Positions 32,601 through 46,400 of a stretch of 56,326 nucleotides of DNA are shown here, in pieces (positions within the stretch are counted from its first letter, which is position 1; every line of letters begins with the position of its first letter). Origin of the DNA: Monosporascus cannonballus (Eukaryota > Ascomycota > Sordariomycetes > Xylariales). The notes below the pieces were generated by a model. It was not told the DNA's origin. It did no database searches and saw only the letters and a program-made list of their open reading frames with translations. The DNA is taken from NCBI GenBank assembly GCA_004154925.1, contig QJNS01000367.1:1-56326 (forward strand). Direction: 5' to 3'. The position numbers and the translations under genes were made by a program.

Positions 32601-34896
32601 AAATTATATGTTACGAAAATACCTTAATATTTTCGTCGTATATTATTTTAATAATATTCTTATTTTTTCGGAAATAAAAAAAGTATACGTAAAATACGTT
32701 TATAAAGTTTTTTAAGCTTTATAAAACGCAAAGCTATTTGTAAATGCGGAAAAAAATCAGTTTTATAAGCAGGAAATAAAATATTTAAAATACCTTATTA
32801 CCTTAAGACATATTAAGATAGACCTTAAAAAAATCGCTATTATCACAGAATAATAAACGTTAATGATAATTAAGGAAATATAAGCATTTTTTGAATTTGC
32901 TAATTATTAAAAAAAATTTATTCGAAACTTTAGCAAAATAATTATACTTTTAACGAAATTTACGAATTTTTTTTAAATAGATGCCAAATACGGAAAAAGT
33001 ATTCCAAAATATTAAGGATATAATTATTAACGAATTAGTATTAATTATGTACGATTTAAACTATTCCGTTAAACTAAAAACCGATATTTCGAATTACGCG
33101 TTAAATGTAATAATCGGATAACGAAATAATTAAAGCAAATTATACCTTATTATATTCTTTTCGTATAAGTTAAAAGGAACTGAATTTAATTACTGTATTT
33201 TAGATAAAGAATTTATGGCTATTATTATGGCATTTCGGAAATTTAAGTATTTTTTAAAAGGAAATTTGTACCAGGTTAAGGTTTATACGGATTATTAAAA
33301 TTTTACTCGATTTATCACGATTAGGGAACTTATAAAACCATAATTAAGATACGTTAAAAAATTGGCGAATTTCGCCGTTGTTATTATCTATAAAAAAAGT
33401 TTAAAAAATGGCAAAGCAGATACTTTAAGTAGGTAATTAGATTTCGAAAAGAACTTAGTTAAAATTAGCCATATAATTTTCGATATTACCGTAAAAGATT
33501 ATTTACGCTTACGATAAATTATAACAATTCGGGTAATACATTTTGATATATATTAGAAAATTTAATAATATAATAACAGTTTCTTAAAGGACCAAAAAAT
33601 AAATAAGATATAGGTTTTAAAAAAATATTAAAAGGATTTAGTACGAAAGATATATAAACATTAATTATACGAATATCTAAGGATTTACAAAATCCTAAAA
33701 CGGTTTTAACGTATATATTTTTTTTCTAAAATGAAATTAACGATACAGAAAATTATACGGCAATACGATATTTGCGTTAAAGTAAAAATTCGACGATATA
33801 AACCATACGGAAAATTATAACTATTATTAATCGCAAAGTAATTATAATATTTAGTTACATTTGATTTTATTATTAAATTTTTTATATTAAAAAATTTAAT
33901 TACGGAAATACATTACGATAGCATTTTTGTAATCGTTAACCGATTTACAAAATTTTCTTATTTCTTACTATATTACGAAAATACAAATGCCGAACAAATA
34001 GCATATATTTTTTTTCAAAAATATCTTTAACATATACGGATTATTAATAGAAATTATTTAAAATAGAAAATCGATATTTGCATCTAAATTTTGGCAAAGC
34101 CTAATAATACAGATCGGCCTAAATCATAAGTTATCCAGCGCATTTAAACCTTAAACAGATAAATAGATAAAACGAATAAATTAAATTCTAAAAATTTATT
34201 TATGATATTACATTAATTGTAAATAAAATAACTGGGTTAAAAAATTACTAATCGCGTAATTAGCTTATAATACCAATTATTACGAGAACATTAAGATAAT
34301 ACTTGCGAACGTAAATTTTGGTTTTACTTTAAAAGTTTATATAGAAATACGCGCTAACGGTCCAATTAATATTAAAGCAATTTTTACGTCAAAATAATTA
34401 CAATAATAATATCAAAAAATGAAAACGGAGCTAAAATTCGTACAAAATTAAATAAGCAAATATTATAATTAGAAAAAGTTAAAAAAACTAATTTTCGAAA
34501 AAGGGAAAATAGTTTTTCTTGCTACAAAAAATATTTAAACAAAACGACCTAATAAAAAATTCGACTTTAAATATATCGGTTTATACAAAATCGCCAAGAA
34601 AATCGTAAAAAATAATTATTAATTAGAACTTTTACCCAAAGTTAAACTCTATTTAATTTTTTATATTTTCTTATTCGAATTAACAGCAAATATAATTAAA
34701 GTATATACGGTACAGGACAATATGAAAGTAAAAGACGAATAAATATATAAAATAAAGAAAATCCTCGATATGCGGAAATAAGATAAACTTACCTAATACC
34801 TAATTAAATGGAAAAAGTACCCGGATTCCGAAAACACCTAGAAATCCGCCAAAAAACCTTATTAGCGCCCAGCGCCTATTAAAAAGCTTTTACTAG
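29614..34896 (+). pseudogene. Gag-Pol of element 2, broken
   Basis: The same polyprotein as in element 1, from a Gag-like ATG at 29614 to a stop near 34896, broken by stops and small indels (for instance one extra A after the chromodomain near 34862). The Gag zinc knuckle (30413-30454) keeps one Cys and the His while the other two Cys codons read Tyr. The protease keeps Asp in VDYGA (31529-31543). RT catalytic YLDD has become YFNN at 32644-32655. The first integrase Asp is kept (TFDFI near 33868), while the Asp of the ISDRG-type motif reads Asn. The chromodomain at about 34741-34862 keeps LIKWKKYPDSENT followed by a stop in place of Trp. It is inactive. Confidence 0.9.
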
Positions 34897-34924
34897 CGGT
34901 AACGGGATTACTAAGGAAAACCCC

Positions 34925-35363
34925 TTAATTAAGGTTTTCGAGAATAGACCAGTTAAGGGAATCAACGGATGGTACAAAAGGAGGAACCTCGGCCTTCGCG
35001 CGCTCCTACTCGTTTAATTTATCTATTAATTAAAAACCGCAATTAATAATTTTAACTTCTTTAACGTAAAGAAATTTTTTTTGACGGCAAAGACGAAGAA
35101 GGCGATTAATAGTTTCGTTAATATTACGCTGTTTACGTGTCAAATCCTTTTTTAACTTTTGCTAAAGGCGTAAAAGCGTTTTTTTAGTAACAGTTTTTTT
35201 CACGATTTAAACAATCCTTTTCCTTTTTAATACGACGAAAGGAATCGATTGGGATGCCAGAACCATCGTAACGATAACAGTTCTTAATATATTTGCTGTA
35301 ACGACGAATTTCTTTAATTATTTGATATTTAGTACCATTTTCGAAACAAAACGAATACGGCAT
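34925..35363 (-). pseudogene. Antisense accessory ORF of element 2
   Basis: Minus strand from ATG at 35361-35363 (MPYSFCFENGTKYQ) to TAA at 34925-34927, with one frameshift in an A run. The order matches element 1: a Cys/Tyr-spaced N-terminal cluster (for example NCYRYDGSGIPIDSF) followed by a basic coiled-coil-like part (LKKDLTRKQRNINETINRLL). The two copies differ a lot in sequence yet keep length, orientation and layout, which argues for a real gene rather than a shadow of pol. Function unknown. Confidence 0.65.
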
Positions 35364-35533
35364 AACTTCGAAACCGAATTTAACAATATGAACAACTAGA
35401 AAATCTAGGTTTTCCCTTTAATTAGAGGGATTACGAAATTTGCGGTCAACGATACGACCTGCCATGGTAAAGGATAAGGACCTACTAAGAAAGAAAATTT
35501 TTAAAAGCAAAGATCTTAGGAAAAAGGAAATCG

Positions 35534-35903
35534 TATTACGACCCAACCCAAGATCGGCCACAAAAACAGTCGGACCTACACAAAAGGTTACATAATTTAA
35601 ATCTTTTTTAACATCAAAATCCAAATAAATCCATACAGAATTAACCGAATCCAATAACATTAGATCTGTAATAATGCCGAAATCTAATAAAAATTTAATT
35701 AACCTATAAAAATATATACGCTTATTACTTCCATAATCTAAATAACACCAACTTGCAATATAACATCGTTATTTAAGGTACTCTTGGAATTACAAAACAT
35801 AATACGTTACTATATCCATTGCTCAGATTTCCACAATACTCCTGCCAACATAAACCCGTACGACTAAGGTTTAATAGTTGGTTAAACCGCATAGCTCGTC
35901 ACA
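35534..35903 (+). repeat. 3' LTR of element 2
   Basis: 370 bp. Its first bases read TATTACG instead of TGTTACG, a G-to-A change. It is followed by the target duplication ATTAA. Confidence 0.9.
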
Positions 35904-35908
35904 ATTAA

Positions 35909-35960
35909 GGTTTGGATATTCTAATTTATATTATAAGAACTAATTGTGCATATTTTTATA
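35909..35960 (+). repeat. 3' terminal repeat of the TRIM-like element, right part
   Basis: The remaining 52 bp of the repeat interrupted by element 2. The following TTAAA (35961-35965) matches the bases left of the first repeat. Confidence 0.75.
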
Positions 35961-35965
35961 TTAAA

Positions 35966-38900
35966 TCGATAAATTTCATTAAAAAATATAACCAAAATAA
36001 TTAAATAATTCGAAACAATTCTTAAAGTTAATTTTTCAACTTTATGTTACGTAAAAGATTTAAAAAATTAATAATAAAAAGGTTGAATTAGCTTCGAAAA
36101 TTAAAAAAAATACTTTTAAGTAAAGCGTTAAATTAATTAAGAAATTCGAATGCATTTATGCCTAAATTGCTAAGAAAGCCAGAACTCTAGAAATTTACGA
36201 TTTTAGAAAAAACCGTAATTAAGTTAATTTTCGAACTGTTACGAAAATTTAAATTGTAATTAGATAATTTAAAGCTAATAATTTAAAATATAAATTGGAA
36301 TGAAAAATATATTTTAATTAAGTTAATGAATAAGGATAACGGTATTGTACGTACTTTAACTGATTTATTTTAAAAAAAATAAAAAAAATTATACATTAAT
36401 TCATTATTAATAATTAATTTGCGAACTTAAATGTTTAAAATTCTTAATATACAAATATACGAAATTCGCATAATTAATATTAAACTATGTTAGTTAGACG
36501 TTAATAAAGTTAAATATAATAAATTCTTTATTTTTTATAATTAAAAATATATATGTTATTACGATATATATTTTTCAGTTAAAAAAGTAAAAAGATAAGT
36601 AAATACGGTTACTTAAAATTATTTGACCTTTTTTTTTAAAGAAATTTGAGTCTTCTTTTAAAATAACGTTTTAATATAATAAAAGTTATATTTATTCGAA
36701 AAATATATATATTATTTTAAAATAAATTTAACGATATTAATAAATATTTTATTAATGTAATTTAAAGTAAAATTAAAGAAAACCTAAGAATAATTAATTT
36801 GGAATCGATATACTTTTAAACATAACAAAAAAAGAATAATCGGGGAAAATTTGCGTAATAAAGTTATTTAAATACATAAAATAGAGAAATTCGACAGATT
36901 TTTAATTCCTTACATTCTTATACAAAAGCTTGTACTTAATTTTCCAATTTTTATATTCTCGATCCAATAAGAGAAATTCTATAACTGTATAATTAACTAA
37001 AATAAACGATATAACGAACGTAAAAAAAGCCGAATTTAATAATATCTAAAATATAATATTTATTTTATAAAACGATTTTTGCAATACATCAAACGATTAA
37101 AACGTTATAACTTATTAAACAAACGATAATCGTATTAAAAAACAATTTTAATATCAGAAATACTTATAATACAACGAAAAACGATAAAAAACATAGTAAA
37201 TTAACTTAAATCTACGAAATTATACGGAAAAATATTAATAATAAAATTAATAACGTAAGAAACTATGTTAGTGTTAGCAATAAAAACGTAATAAATATTT
37301 AAATTAACTGAACTGACACGTTTTTAAAAGTATTTTAAATAATATAACAAATTTGATCAAAAAGTATAACGCTAAAACGGAACTTATATTTTCGGTAATA
37401 AATGGTTAATATAAAAATGCGAAAACAATATCGAAATTTATTAAATTACTTTACAAATTAATAATAATATTTATTTAATAAAAAAGCTGAATTAAGCTCG
37501 AATTTAAAAAAATGTTAATTTATATAACAAATTACGTTATAAAAAAATCTATTTCGAAAGTTTTAACGTAATACTAGTGATAAAAAGTAAAGAACCAAAT
37601 TATCCATATTAATAGTACGGTATTCCATACGATTTGGAAAACCTTTTTATTTATTATTTATATAAAATATTTTATGAAAAACACGGTAATATATAAAATG
37701 GTATACTTAGCAAATTCTTTTAAATCTAAATTAAAAGGAATTGATTTTTCAAAAATAATATATATTATATTCATCCGTATATCAATAGTTAAGGTTAATC
37801 CGAATTTAGTACTGAAAATAAATTATTGTAAAAAGCTTTATATTTAAAAATACATACTAAAAATAATATTTATATATTGTGAATTAATACTGGTATAAAT
37901 ATTAATAATTTTCTAATTTAATTTAATCGAACATAAAAAATCCAACAAATTCAACGTTTCCGTTATTCAAAATTATCATTATTTATGTTAAAAGGGTTAC
38001 TTCCAAATCGATTATTAATTCTTAGCTTAAATTAATTTTTACATATATATTAGTTAAAAATATATAAATAAATAATTATTTCATTATAAATATTAAAATT
38101 ATTAATAATATTAAATTTGAAATATTATTAACTACCGAATGTTTAATTTAATATAAAGTTAAAATTAATTTCGTTTAGAAAAGCAGCATTTTTCGGTTAA
38201 TTCTTAATATAGAAATAAAGAATTCTTTTAAAAATAATAGCTTTAAAACCGATTCGAGAGAAACTTACCGCAACTTACGTAATAATAATATTTACCATAA
38301 TAACGGCTTTTATTAACGTTAATTACGTCGAGCCTTTTATATTAATTAATAAAAAAACGCATAACTTAATTTCTATATATAAAGAAAAATTACCTGGTTA
38401 TATTTATTTTTTCTTTTAATAAACTTAATATAAACAGGTTATTTTTTTACTTTAAAATGTACTTACTAATTATCCGAAATACTCAAAATATTAATACAAT
38501 ATATAATTATATTAACGACAAAACAAACCTAATTAATAAATTAATATAATATTAATTAATATTAGAAATCCGTGCTCATTTTTAAAAAATAAGTCAATTT
38601 ATGAAATAACTATTTTCCGATTTTTACATTTATTTATATAGTATTTTAAGGTTAATAAATATTTTATTAATTAAATTCAAAATTTACGTTACTGTGATAA
38701 ATTACGAAATTTTGATTAATAATCCGCTTATTTAGTTATAACGTTAATAAAAACGAAATTTCCAAAACGGATAACCGTATAAATATTCATAAAATACTAA
38801 TATTTTTCAATATATTTAACTAGGTAAAAATCAATTTAAATATAATTGTATAATTACGTAAAGAGAGTATTTGATATAACGTAAAAAGAATATCGTTTAA

Positions 38901-41250
38901 ACGTAAAATGGTTAAATTATTAATAAAGCATAAAGATTTAAAAGATTTATTAAACAAAGCGTTTAAATAAGCGAAATAAATGTATATTGTTAAAGTTCAA
39001 TTTATTTTTAAGAATAAAAAAATTTAAGAAATATGTTAAATTTATTTATATATCTAACATGTTACTTATTTATATATCTAATATGCTACTTATTATCACT
39101 AAAAAGACAAACCTTTTTTTAAAATAAACATTTATAAAAAGGCGTACGACATTAAAGTTTTTCAATGAGCTAATAAATAGAATAATTAAAATATTCTTAC
39201 GAAAAATACATTTAAAATAAAGTTTAAATTTATCTTATTTACAATAAAGTTAACTTTTAAAACGGAAAGAAATACAGATTATTTAAAAGTAAAGCAAAAA
39301 CGTTAAAATAAGAATATAAAAAGTTACGAAACTTCGATTAAATTTATTTATTTCTAATTAATAATTTTATTAATTAAATGTTGATACAAGCTTTATTATT
39401 TTTATAGTTATTTAATATAGATTTTACGAGCATTAATTCGAAATTAATTAATATTGGTAATTACCTTTTATAATTCCAATTAAAAATGTATTATACTTCG
39501 AAAACATTTAACGTAATATTGGATACGTTATTTTGTTTCTTTAGAGCAATTATATATTAAACAATAACGAAATTGAACGAATCGAAATAATTAAATAATA
39601 TATACATCGATGTTAACGTTAAATATTTTCTAGCAAAGAAAAATATTATTTTTTAAATTATGTCGAGATTAAAAATAATTTTAAGAAACCTATAATCGAA
39701 ATATAGGATATAACTAACAAATATAAATATGTATATATCTTATTATAAAAATAAAAACAAATAAACTTAAGAAATAGCGATATATACAGGCCGAATTATA
39801 AAATAATTCTTTTGTTATATCGAATTTAACGGATATGAAAGATTATATATTCTTTATATTTATATTAAAAACGTATTAAAGCTTACTGACAATAAAAATA
39901 ATATTTAACACAAAAAGCGTATAATAAAAGAATTTACGTAATTTGTATTTCGCAAAAAACATTACAAAATTTCGCAATATTTTAATTTTTATTGGTTTAC
40001 TTAAGAAAATCCAAATAACGAAAATAAATTACCCGAGGAATTATTATTTTCACTAGCGGTTAACTTGCCATATTATATAATAAATATAGACTTTATTACG
40101 ATTATACCGCAAGTAATACTAAAAAATCCATTTTAAGTATTATTAAAATATAACGCTTTAAATTTCTGATATATAGTTTTATACAAAATTAAAAAAAAAC
40201 CTTATTAATACTAGGTAGTTTATAGCATATAATTAAGGCTTAAGTAATTATAATATTAAGAATTTTATAATTTGGCAATTAGGAATTACTAATTATAATT
40301 ATTAATAATAAAAATCTAAAGTTTACGTCTGCTTCATAAAACGGAATTTTCAACGTCTTAAATTTCTTTTTACCGTATGTTGTTTATAAATCGACGATTT
40401 ATTAAAAAAGAAAATCAGACCGTAAAAATTACTATGCGTTTTTATACGATTAATAATCTTAAAATTCTCTAAATAAACTTAATATTTATCTTATAATATT
40501 ATTTAAATAATGTCTGAATAATTATAATATATAAATTATTAAATAAGTTAATATTTGATTTTTAACCCAAGTTAACCATAAATATATTAAACTAGAAAAC
40601 AGAAAAATAATTATAAATCAGGTAATAAAGATTGTAAGAAAATATTACGTTATAAAAGCGGCTTAATTAGCCGATATTTTTAATATATTTCGATGAAATT
40701 TAAAAAAACTTATAACTTAAGTTATATTAAAGACATTGTATACCAAGTCAATCTAAGCAAAAATAATGGCCTATTCGAGAAGAATTATTTAAAACTATTA
40801 AAAAAAATAGAAAAACCAAATTTATTAATAAAAGTTTGCTTATAATTAAAAGGATTTACTCTGTTACTATAGTAATATTATTTTACAAACTGAAATAAAA
40901 AACCGTTTAATAAAAAAAGGTTCAAATTTGACCTAATAGCTAGAAACGGTAACGAATTAAAATAGGAAATTAACAATATTATCAACTATACAGTTTGCTG
41001 ATATAAACAAGTCCATTCGTTAAATATCTTATTAAATAAATAGGATATATAGTTAAAAACGATATATAACGTTTTAAAGAAATTTTTCGTTACGGTTAAC
41101 GAAGTAATTACCGAATACGAAATAAAAAACTTAGTCGATTAACTCGTTTAATATTAAAAGAAATGTTTAATCTATTTTAATAAAACCAAAGTAAAGAACC
41201 AGAAATATCTAATTAAATTTTTTTCGCTAGTAAAAGAATAATAAAAATAA
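35966..41250 (+). mobile_element. Relic of a second Ty3/gypsy lineage (element 4)
   Basis: A heavily decayed pol region can be read in pieces on the plus strand. An RNase H-to-integrase linker resembling RPGKxNVxPDALSR lies at about 39482-39545 (reads TSKTFNVILDTLF). The integrase core lies at about 40050-40470, with the first Asp kept in NIDFIT (GAC 40089-40091), the second Asp reading Asn near 40305, and a decayed YHPQTDG-like site followed by NQTVKITMRFY near 40420-40450. An integrase C-terminal segment like GYxIPxxxKxKWGPxREGPFK is at about 40730-40800. It differs from elements 1 and 2 and is closer to other fungal gypsy integrases I remember. LTRs and Gag were not identified, so the ends are approximate. 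Confidence 0.65.
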
Positions 41251-43474
41251 TATTTATATTCGTTAAATATTATGTTTATTTATAATATATATGTATATAT
41301 ATAAATATATTTAATATTTTACTTATTATGATTTCGAAAATTCTAATATATATTATATTATAAATTATGAATAATAACTAACGGTTAAAGCTTTTTTAGA
41401 CATTTTTGCGTTATTTAACAATCGTAATTATCGATATTTAAACAAATTTATTTGTTTAAAATTATGTTTTACTAAGAAGGTTTTTTCTTAAGTTTTAATT
41501 ATTTTCTAGTTAAATAATTAACTTTCCGTTTTTTAATCCTTTTTATCCTTCAATTTAACAAAAATTCCGTTTACTTTATTACTTTAAAATGTTCGGTATA
41601 ATAAATTTCCTATAATATTTACGAAAACTGATATCTAAAACGTGTTTTCGATATTTTTTCGTTTAGTGTTTGAAAGATTCGAATAAGAAGTCTAATTTAA
41701 TACATTTACGGGTATATAAAATAAATATAACACAAAGGAAACGAAAACCGACAATTATAGCTAAAATAATATAAACTTTATTAATTTTTTTAATTTGAAT
41801 ATATTTCTTAAAAAAGATATTTCGGCCAAAAGTTTAAATAAAACTAACCTTTATAGAAAGAATAATAACGTTATAATTTTTAACTTATAATATATAAGCG
41901 AAAACGACGAAGTTTTTTTTAAAAAATAATCTTTGCGAAAAAAGTAAATAATTACTTTGTTATTAAAAATCCGATAAAATAATATTTAAGGACGAAAATC
42001 GCATTAATTGTGCTCAAATTATAATACGTTTTACACGACATAAATATTTACGATAATTAATAAGTTTGTTTTTAAACGGTCCGGTTTTAATAACGTTAAC
42101 AAACAAAATAACAAGAATAATAACGTTTTTAAAAACCTTTCATTTAATAATTTCGTGAACGAAAAAAATAATAACCGTTAAAATTGCTTATCCGGATTTA
42201 ATTATTCTTAATAATCAAGTTATAAATTGAATATTTAAAAGTTTAGTTAATAATAATAGAAATTCTTTAAAATTTCCCGTATTAATTAAACTATTTTTGT
42301 GGGCAAATTCTTAAGTTTATTTTTCGAAAATTTTATTAACAAAAACGGAATACTCGATGAATTTTTGCGGGTTAATAAAGTTATTTAGATCGAGAAAAGT
42401 TCAAATTTATTACTTAAAATCTGAATTAATAATAATGTAATATTCGTTAAACCTTTTTATATCGATAAAATTATCTCGGTCAAAAGTTAATTCTGGTTAA
42501 AAAGAATTAGGCTTTTTTAAAAACCTTAAAAAACGCCTTTTGTTTAATAATATTACTTTCTCATATCCAAAAACGAAAATTAAATTAATTTCATTTTTCT
42601 TATTAATAGCAGTAAAAAAGAAAAAAAGTTATAATAAAAAATAAGAAATTAATTCGACCGTTTATTATATCCGAATACGTAATGAATACGGTAAAAATAT
42701 CCGTTTTATTGACGAAATTATTAAAGAAATCGATTAATTTTTAACCCTATTCACGCCTAAAACCTTTGCGAAATATTCGGATTTAAAATGTATTCGAAAT
42801 ACTGTAAAACGCGATTATAAAGTTTATAAAAATAATAAGATATACAATAATATTATACCTATTAAAGCGATTATTTTGGTTACTAAATATTATAACGTGA
42901 AAAACCTTATTAATAATAATATTAATAAACATTGTTTAAAAGTAAAATGCTTAAATTTATATTAAAATATTTTTATTATATTTAAAATTAGTATTACGAT
43001 TTTTACCGATAGTAATATTTATAATAATATATTTGTACTTTTAATAAAGATCAATAATAAAATTAGAATAATTATTGAGGTAATCGACGCCAGAATTGCG
43101 GTTATTTTCAAAAAGGCTAAATAGTTCTTCTCGCTTAATATACCGCTTTATAAGATATTTTATACAAAATAAAAACAATTAAGAATATTATTAAGAATGT
43201 TAAATAATAAACGATAATAGTTAAGTAATTATTATTAACAACAACGGAAATTACGTTATAATTTATATTCATTAAAAGAGAAGAATAAACGTTCCGTTAA
43301 AATAATTAAAAAACGTAAATACCGGTTAAAAAGTACATATATATTGATAATAAGATATATCCTATATTAATAAATACGGATTTTAAATTTAGCATTTAAT
43401 TTTACAGATGAATATTAAACGTTAACCTTTTATTTAAATTATTAAAATTAACCGAGTTGGTCGTAAACCGTACC
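41251..43474. other. Unresolved decayed repeat DNA
   Basis: This 2.2-kb stretch is less extreme in AT content than the spacers and keeps many CG dinucleotides, so it is probably former coding or LTR sequence. A plus-strand segment near 41990-42080 shows spaced Cys-like codons (NCAQ...RFTRHKYLR) that might be a decayed zinc-binding cluster. I could not identify ends or a family. It may be the 3' part of element 4 or another insertion. Confidence 0.4.
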
Positions 43475-46400
43475 TGTTACGATCTGACAGGTCTAGGTCT
43501 GCGAAAACAGTTGTAACAACAAAGATAAAACGACCCACTCTGTAAATCACGTAATAAATAAACAGTAATACAGGCGTAATTACAAAAATATTACCTATAA
43601 TTACCAGAAATCATAATTACCGTAAGCGACGTATTTAAAAATATTTAATAAAATAATATAAAAATATATATATATTCGATATTTTCTAATTTTTAAATAA
43701 TAAGTTTTAATAAAAATTCGTTGTTTAAAACTTTACGATATATTTATCAACTTAAATTTCAATGCTTTAAATGTAAATAATCCAAATTAATAATATTATT
43801 AAAGTGTAAATATTACTTTTAGTTATTATATAAATAAATAAATAAAAGGTTTTTTTTAAAATAAAAATTTAATTTCGATACAGAAAACAAAAATTCAAAA
43901 TTTAAATAAAACAATTTATATAAAATTTACTATAACTAAAGATAATAAGATTTAAGCTCAAAAGCTTTTAATGTTATAATAAAAAATAATATACAAAATT
44001 TTTTAATTAAGGAAAATTATGTTTTATATTTTAAAAATCTAAAAACTCGGCGGAATAAATGTTCGCTGCTACGGTTTTCTTAATAAAAAACGTTTTTAAT
44101 TAATTAAAACTTGTTAAAAAAGACTATTTAAAGCATATAAAGGCCAATTAAAAATATTTTATTGGGAATTTATTTACAAGTATATTAATTTCGAAATTTC
44201 TAATAAAAAAGATACGGTAATATAACAAATGTTTTATGTACGCTAAAAGAAATTATTTTCGAAATATATAATAATATTTGAAAATCTTGGAATTAAATTA
44301 AAATAAAATATTTCTGACGAAGATATATACATCGATATATTTTATAAACGAAATAATATAAGAATACAGTTATTAAATTCTCAAAATACAAAACTTTAAA
44401 TTAATATATTATAAATATTATTAAAACTAATCAAAATTTATCAAAAGAACGTATAAAAACAATATATTTCAGAAATATACAAAGTAATCAGTTAAGGAAA
44501 AAGAAAAACATAATATATTATGTGTATTTTAAAATATAACGCTCAAATTTGTAAAATTCGAAATGGTGTAATAAACACTAAAAGTCGAATTAAATATTAT
44601 AATTATGGGAAAATAAAATATTCCTAAAATATTTACAGAAATCTAAAAACCTGCAATAAAGTAATTAAATATTTTTATTAAACACTAATCGAAAAATAAT
44701 TTAAAAATAATAATAAAGCTATTAATTTGACAAAAGCATAATACGAATAAAAGCTATTATAATAAAAGGTTTAATACAAAATATTAAAAATTAAAAAGTC
44801 AATTTAAAAAATGTTCGAAAAATACTAATATGACTTAAAAAACAGTTAAAATATCAAAAATATATTAAAACCTTTTATTTTGAGATGTTTATTTAATATA
44901 ATATAATATACCTAATATATTATAAATAACAAAAATATTTAATATATAACGATGAAAAAAGGTTTATTTATTAAGTAATTACATATATATATTTATAAAA
45001 TTCAGAAGCCTTTAATTAAACCAAAAGTACTAACTTGAAAAAAGGGTAATATCGATATTTTCGAATTATTATCTTATAAAATAATATTAATAAGTATATA
45101 GTTTTATGAAATTAACTAGAAAGGAGTAATCTTTATAAAAAAACTTTTTTTATTTTTATAAATCATTAAATTATTAATTTATAAGAAAATTTTTTTAGTA
45201 TATTATAAAAAGCTATATTGCTGAAAAACTATTACGAAGTTTTATTTTTAGTTAGTATTTATTACAAGGTCGATAAAAAAAGTAATATTTTTTTAAACAA
45301 ATTTGATAATTTATATAAAAGATTTATTAAAAACTAAATAAATAACAAAAGTATTAATATAATATCGTACATTATATGAAAATATCATTTTTCTAATAGT
45401 ATAAGAAATTATAAGTTCATTAAAATAAATGAATATAACATAAAAAGAAACGTTTTAATAAAAACGATAAATATAATAATTTAATGTTTTATACAAAAAA
45501 CAAAATTCGATAAATTAAAAACAAAATTAAGAGAAAGGTTATTTAAAGTAAACCGAGAAATTACAAAATTTGTAAAAAATTAAAAATATTCTTTAAAAGT
45601 TTTTAAAATATAACTATAACAACTGTAAATACTTTTATAATTTTGAAAATAAAAATAGAAATATATTAAGACATTGTAATAATCAATTCCGCTATTTTCA
45701 GCTAAAAATATATTATACCGAATATTCTTATAAATCTAATTTATTATAACAATCTAAATTAATATATAATATAATTACAAATATCAAAAATTAAAATTTT
45801 ACTTATAAAAAATTAAAACTTTAATACAAAATTAATGATTCTAAAATCCTTATTTAAGAATAAAATTAAATAATAAATTTCGATATAATTTTACAAAATT
45901 ATAAAAATATTAATATAAGGTTTGAATTAACAGAAAAGTTATTTTAATAAAATTTGTCTTCTATTTTATATGTAAAAAATTGACAATAAAATAAAATTTT
46001 AATATACACCCGAAAATAAAAACAAATATAATTATAAAAATATAATAAATATTGTATTACTTAAACAAATAAAATAAAAAAAGCTATACATATTATAAAA
46101 TATACGGTTTTATTATTATTATTATTATAAAGTTTTAATAATTAAATACTGATTTGAAATAATAAGTTTAAAACTTAAAATATTTAATTAATATATTCCT
46201 ATAATAACATTCATATAAATAAATTATTTTAAAAATTTTAAATTCGAGATTATTAAAATTTAATAAGCAAAATTGTACAAGAATTTTTTAAAAAAGGTTG
46301 TTTCTAAAACTGTTATCTAATTTATAATCTTAGCAGAAATACAATACGCGGATTTAATTATATTTCAAAAATTTGATATAAAAATATAGATTCGATTTTT

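Larger units (their letters stand above)
29184..35903 (+). mobile_element. Element 2: RIP-inactivated Ty3/gypsy chromovirus nested in the TRIM-like element
   Basis: 6,720 bp with 370-bp LTRs (29184-29553 and 35534-35903). The 5' LTR starts TGTTACGACCC and the 3' LTR ends GCTCGTCACA, so each LTR shows one undamaged TG...CA end. The target duplication ATTAA is at 29179-29183 and 35904-35908. The internal region is clearly related to element 1 (Gag, protease, RT, RNase H, integrase, chromodomain, antisense ORF), but the LTR sequence is different. Removing it rejoins the two halves of the TRIM repeat exactly, so it inserted after that element. Confidence 0.95.

Noticed and set aside
35418..35660. 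Minus-strand frame across the 3' LTR boundary of element 2
   Set aside because: It crosses the LTR edge and precedes the real antisense ORF in another frame; not conserved in element 1.
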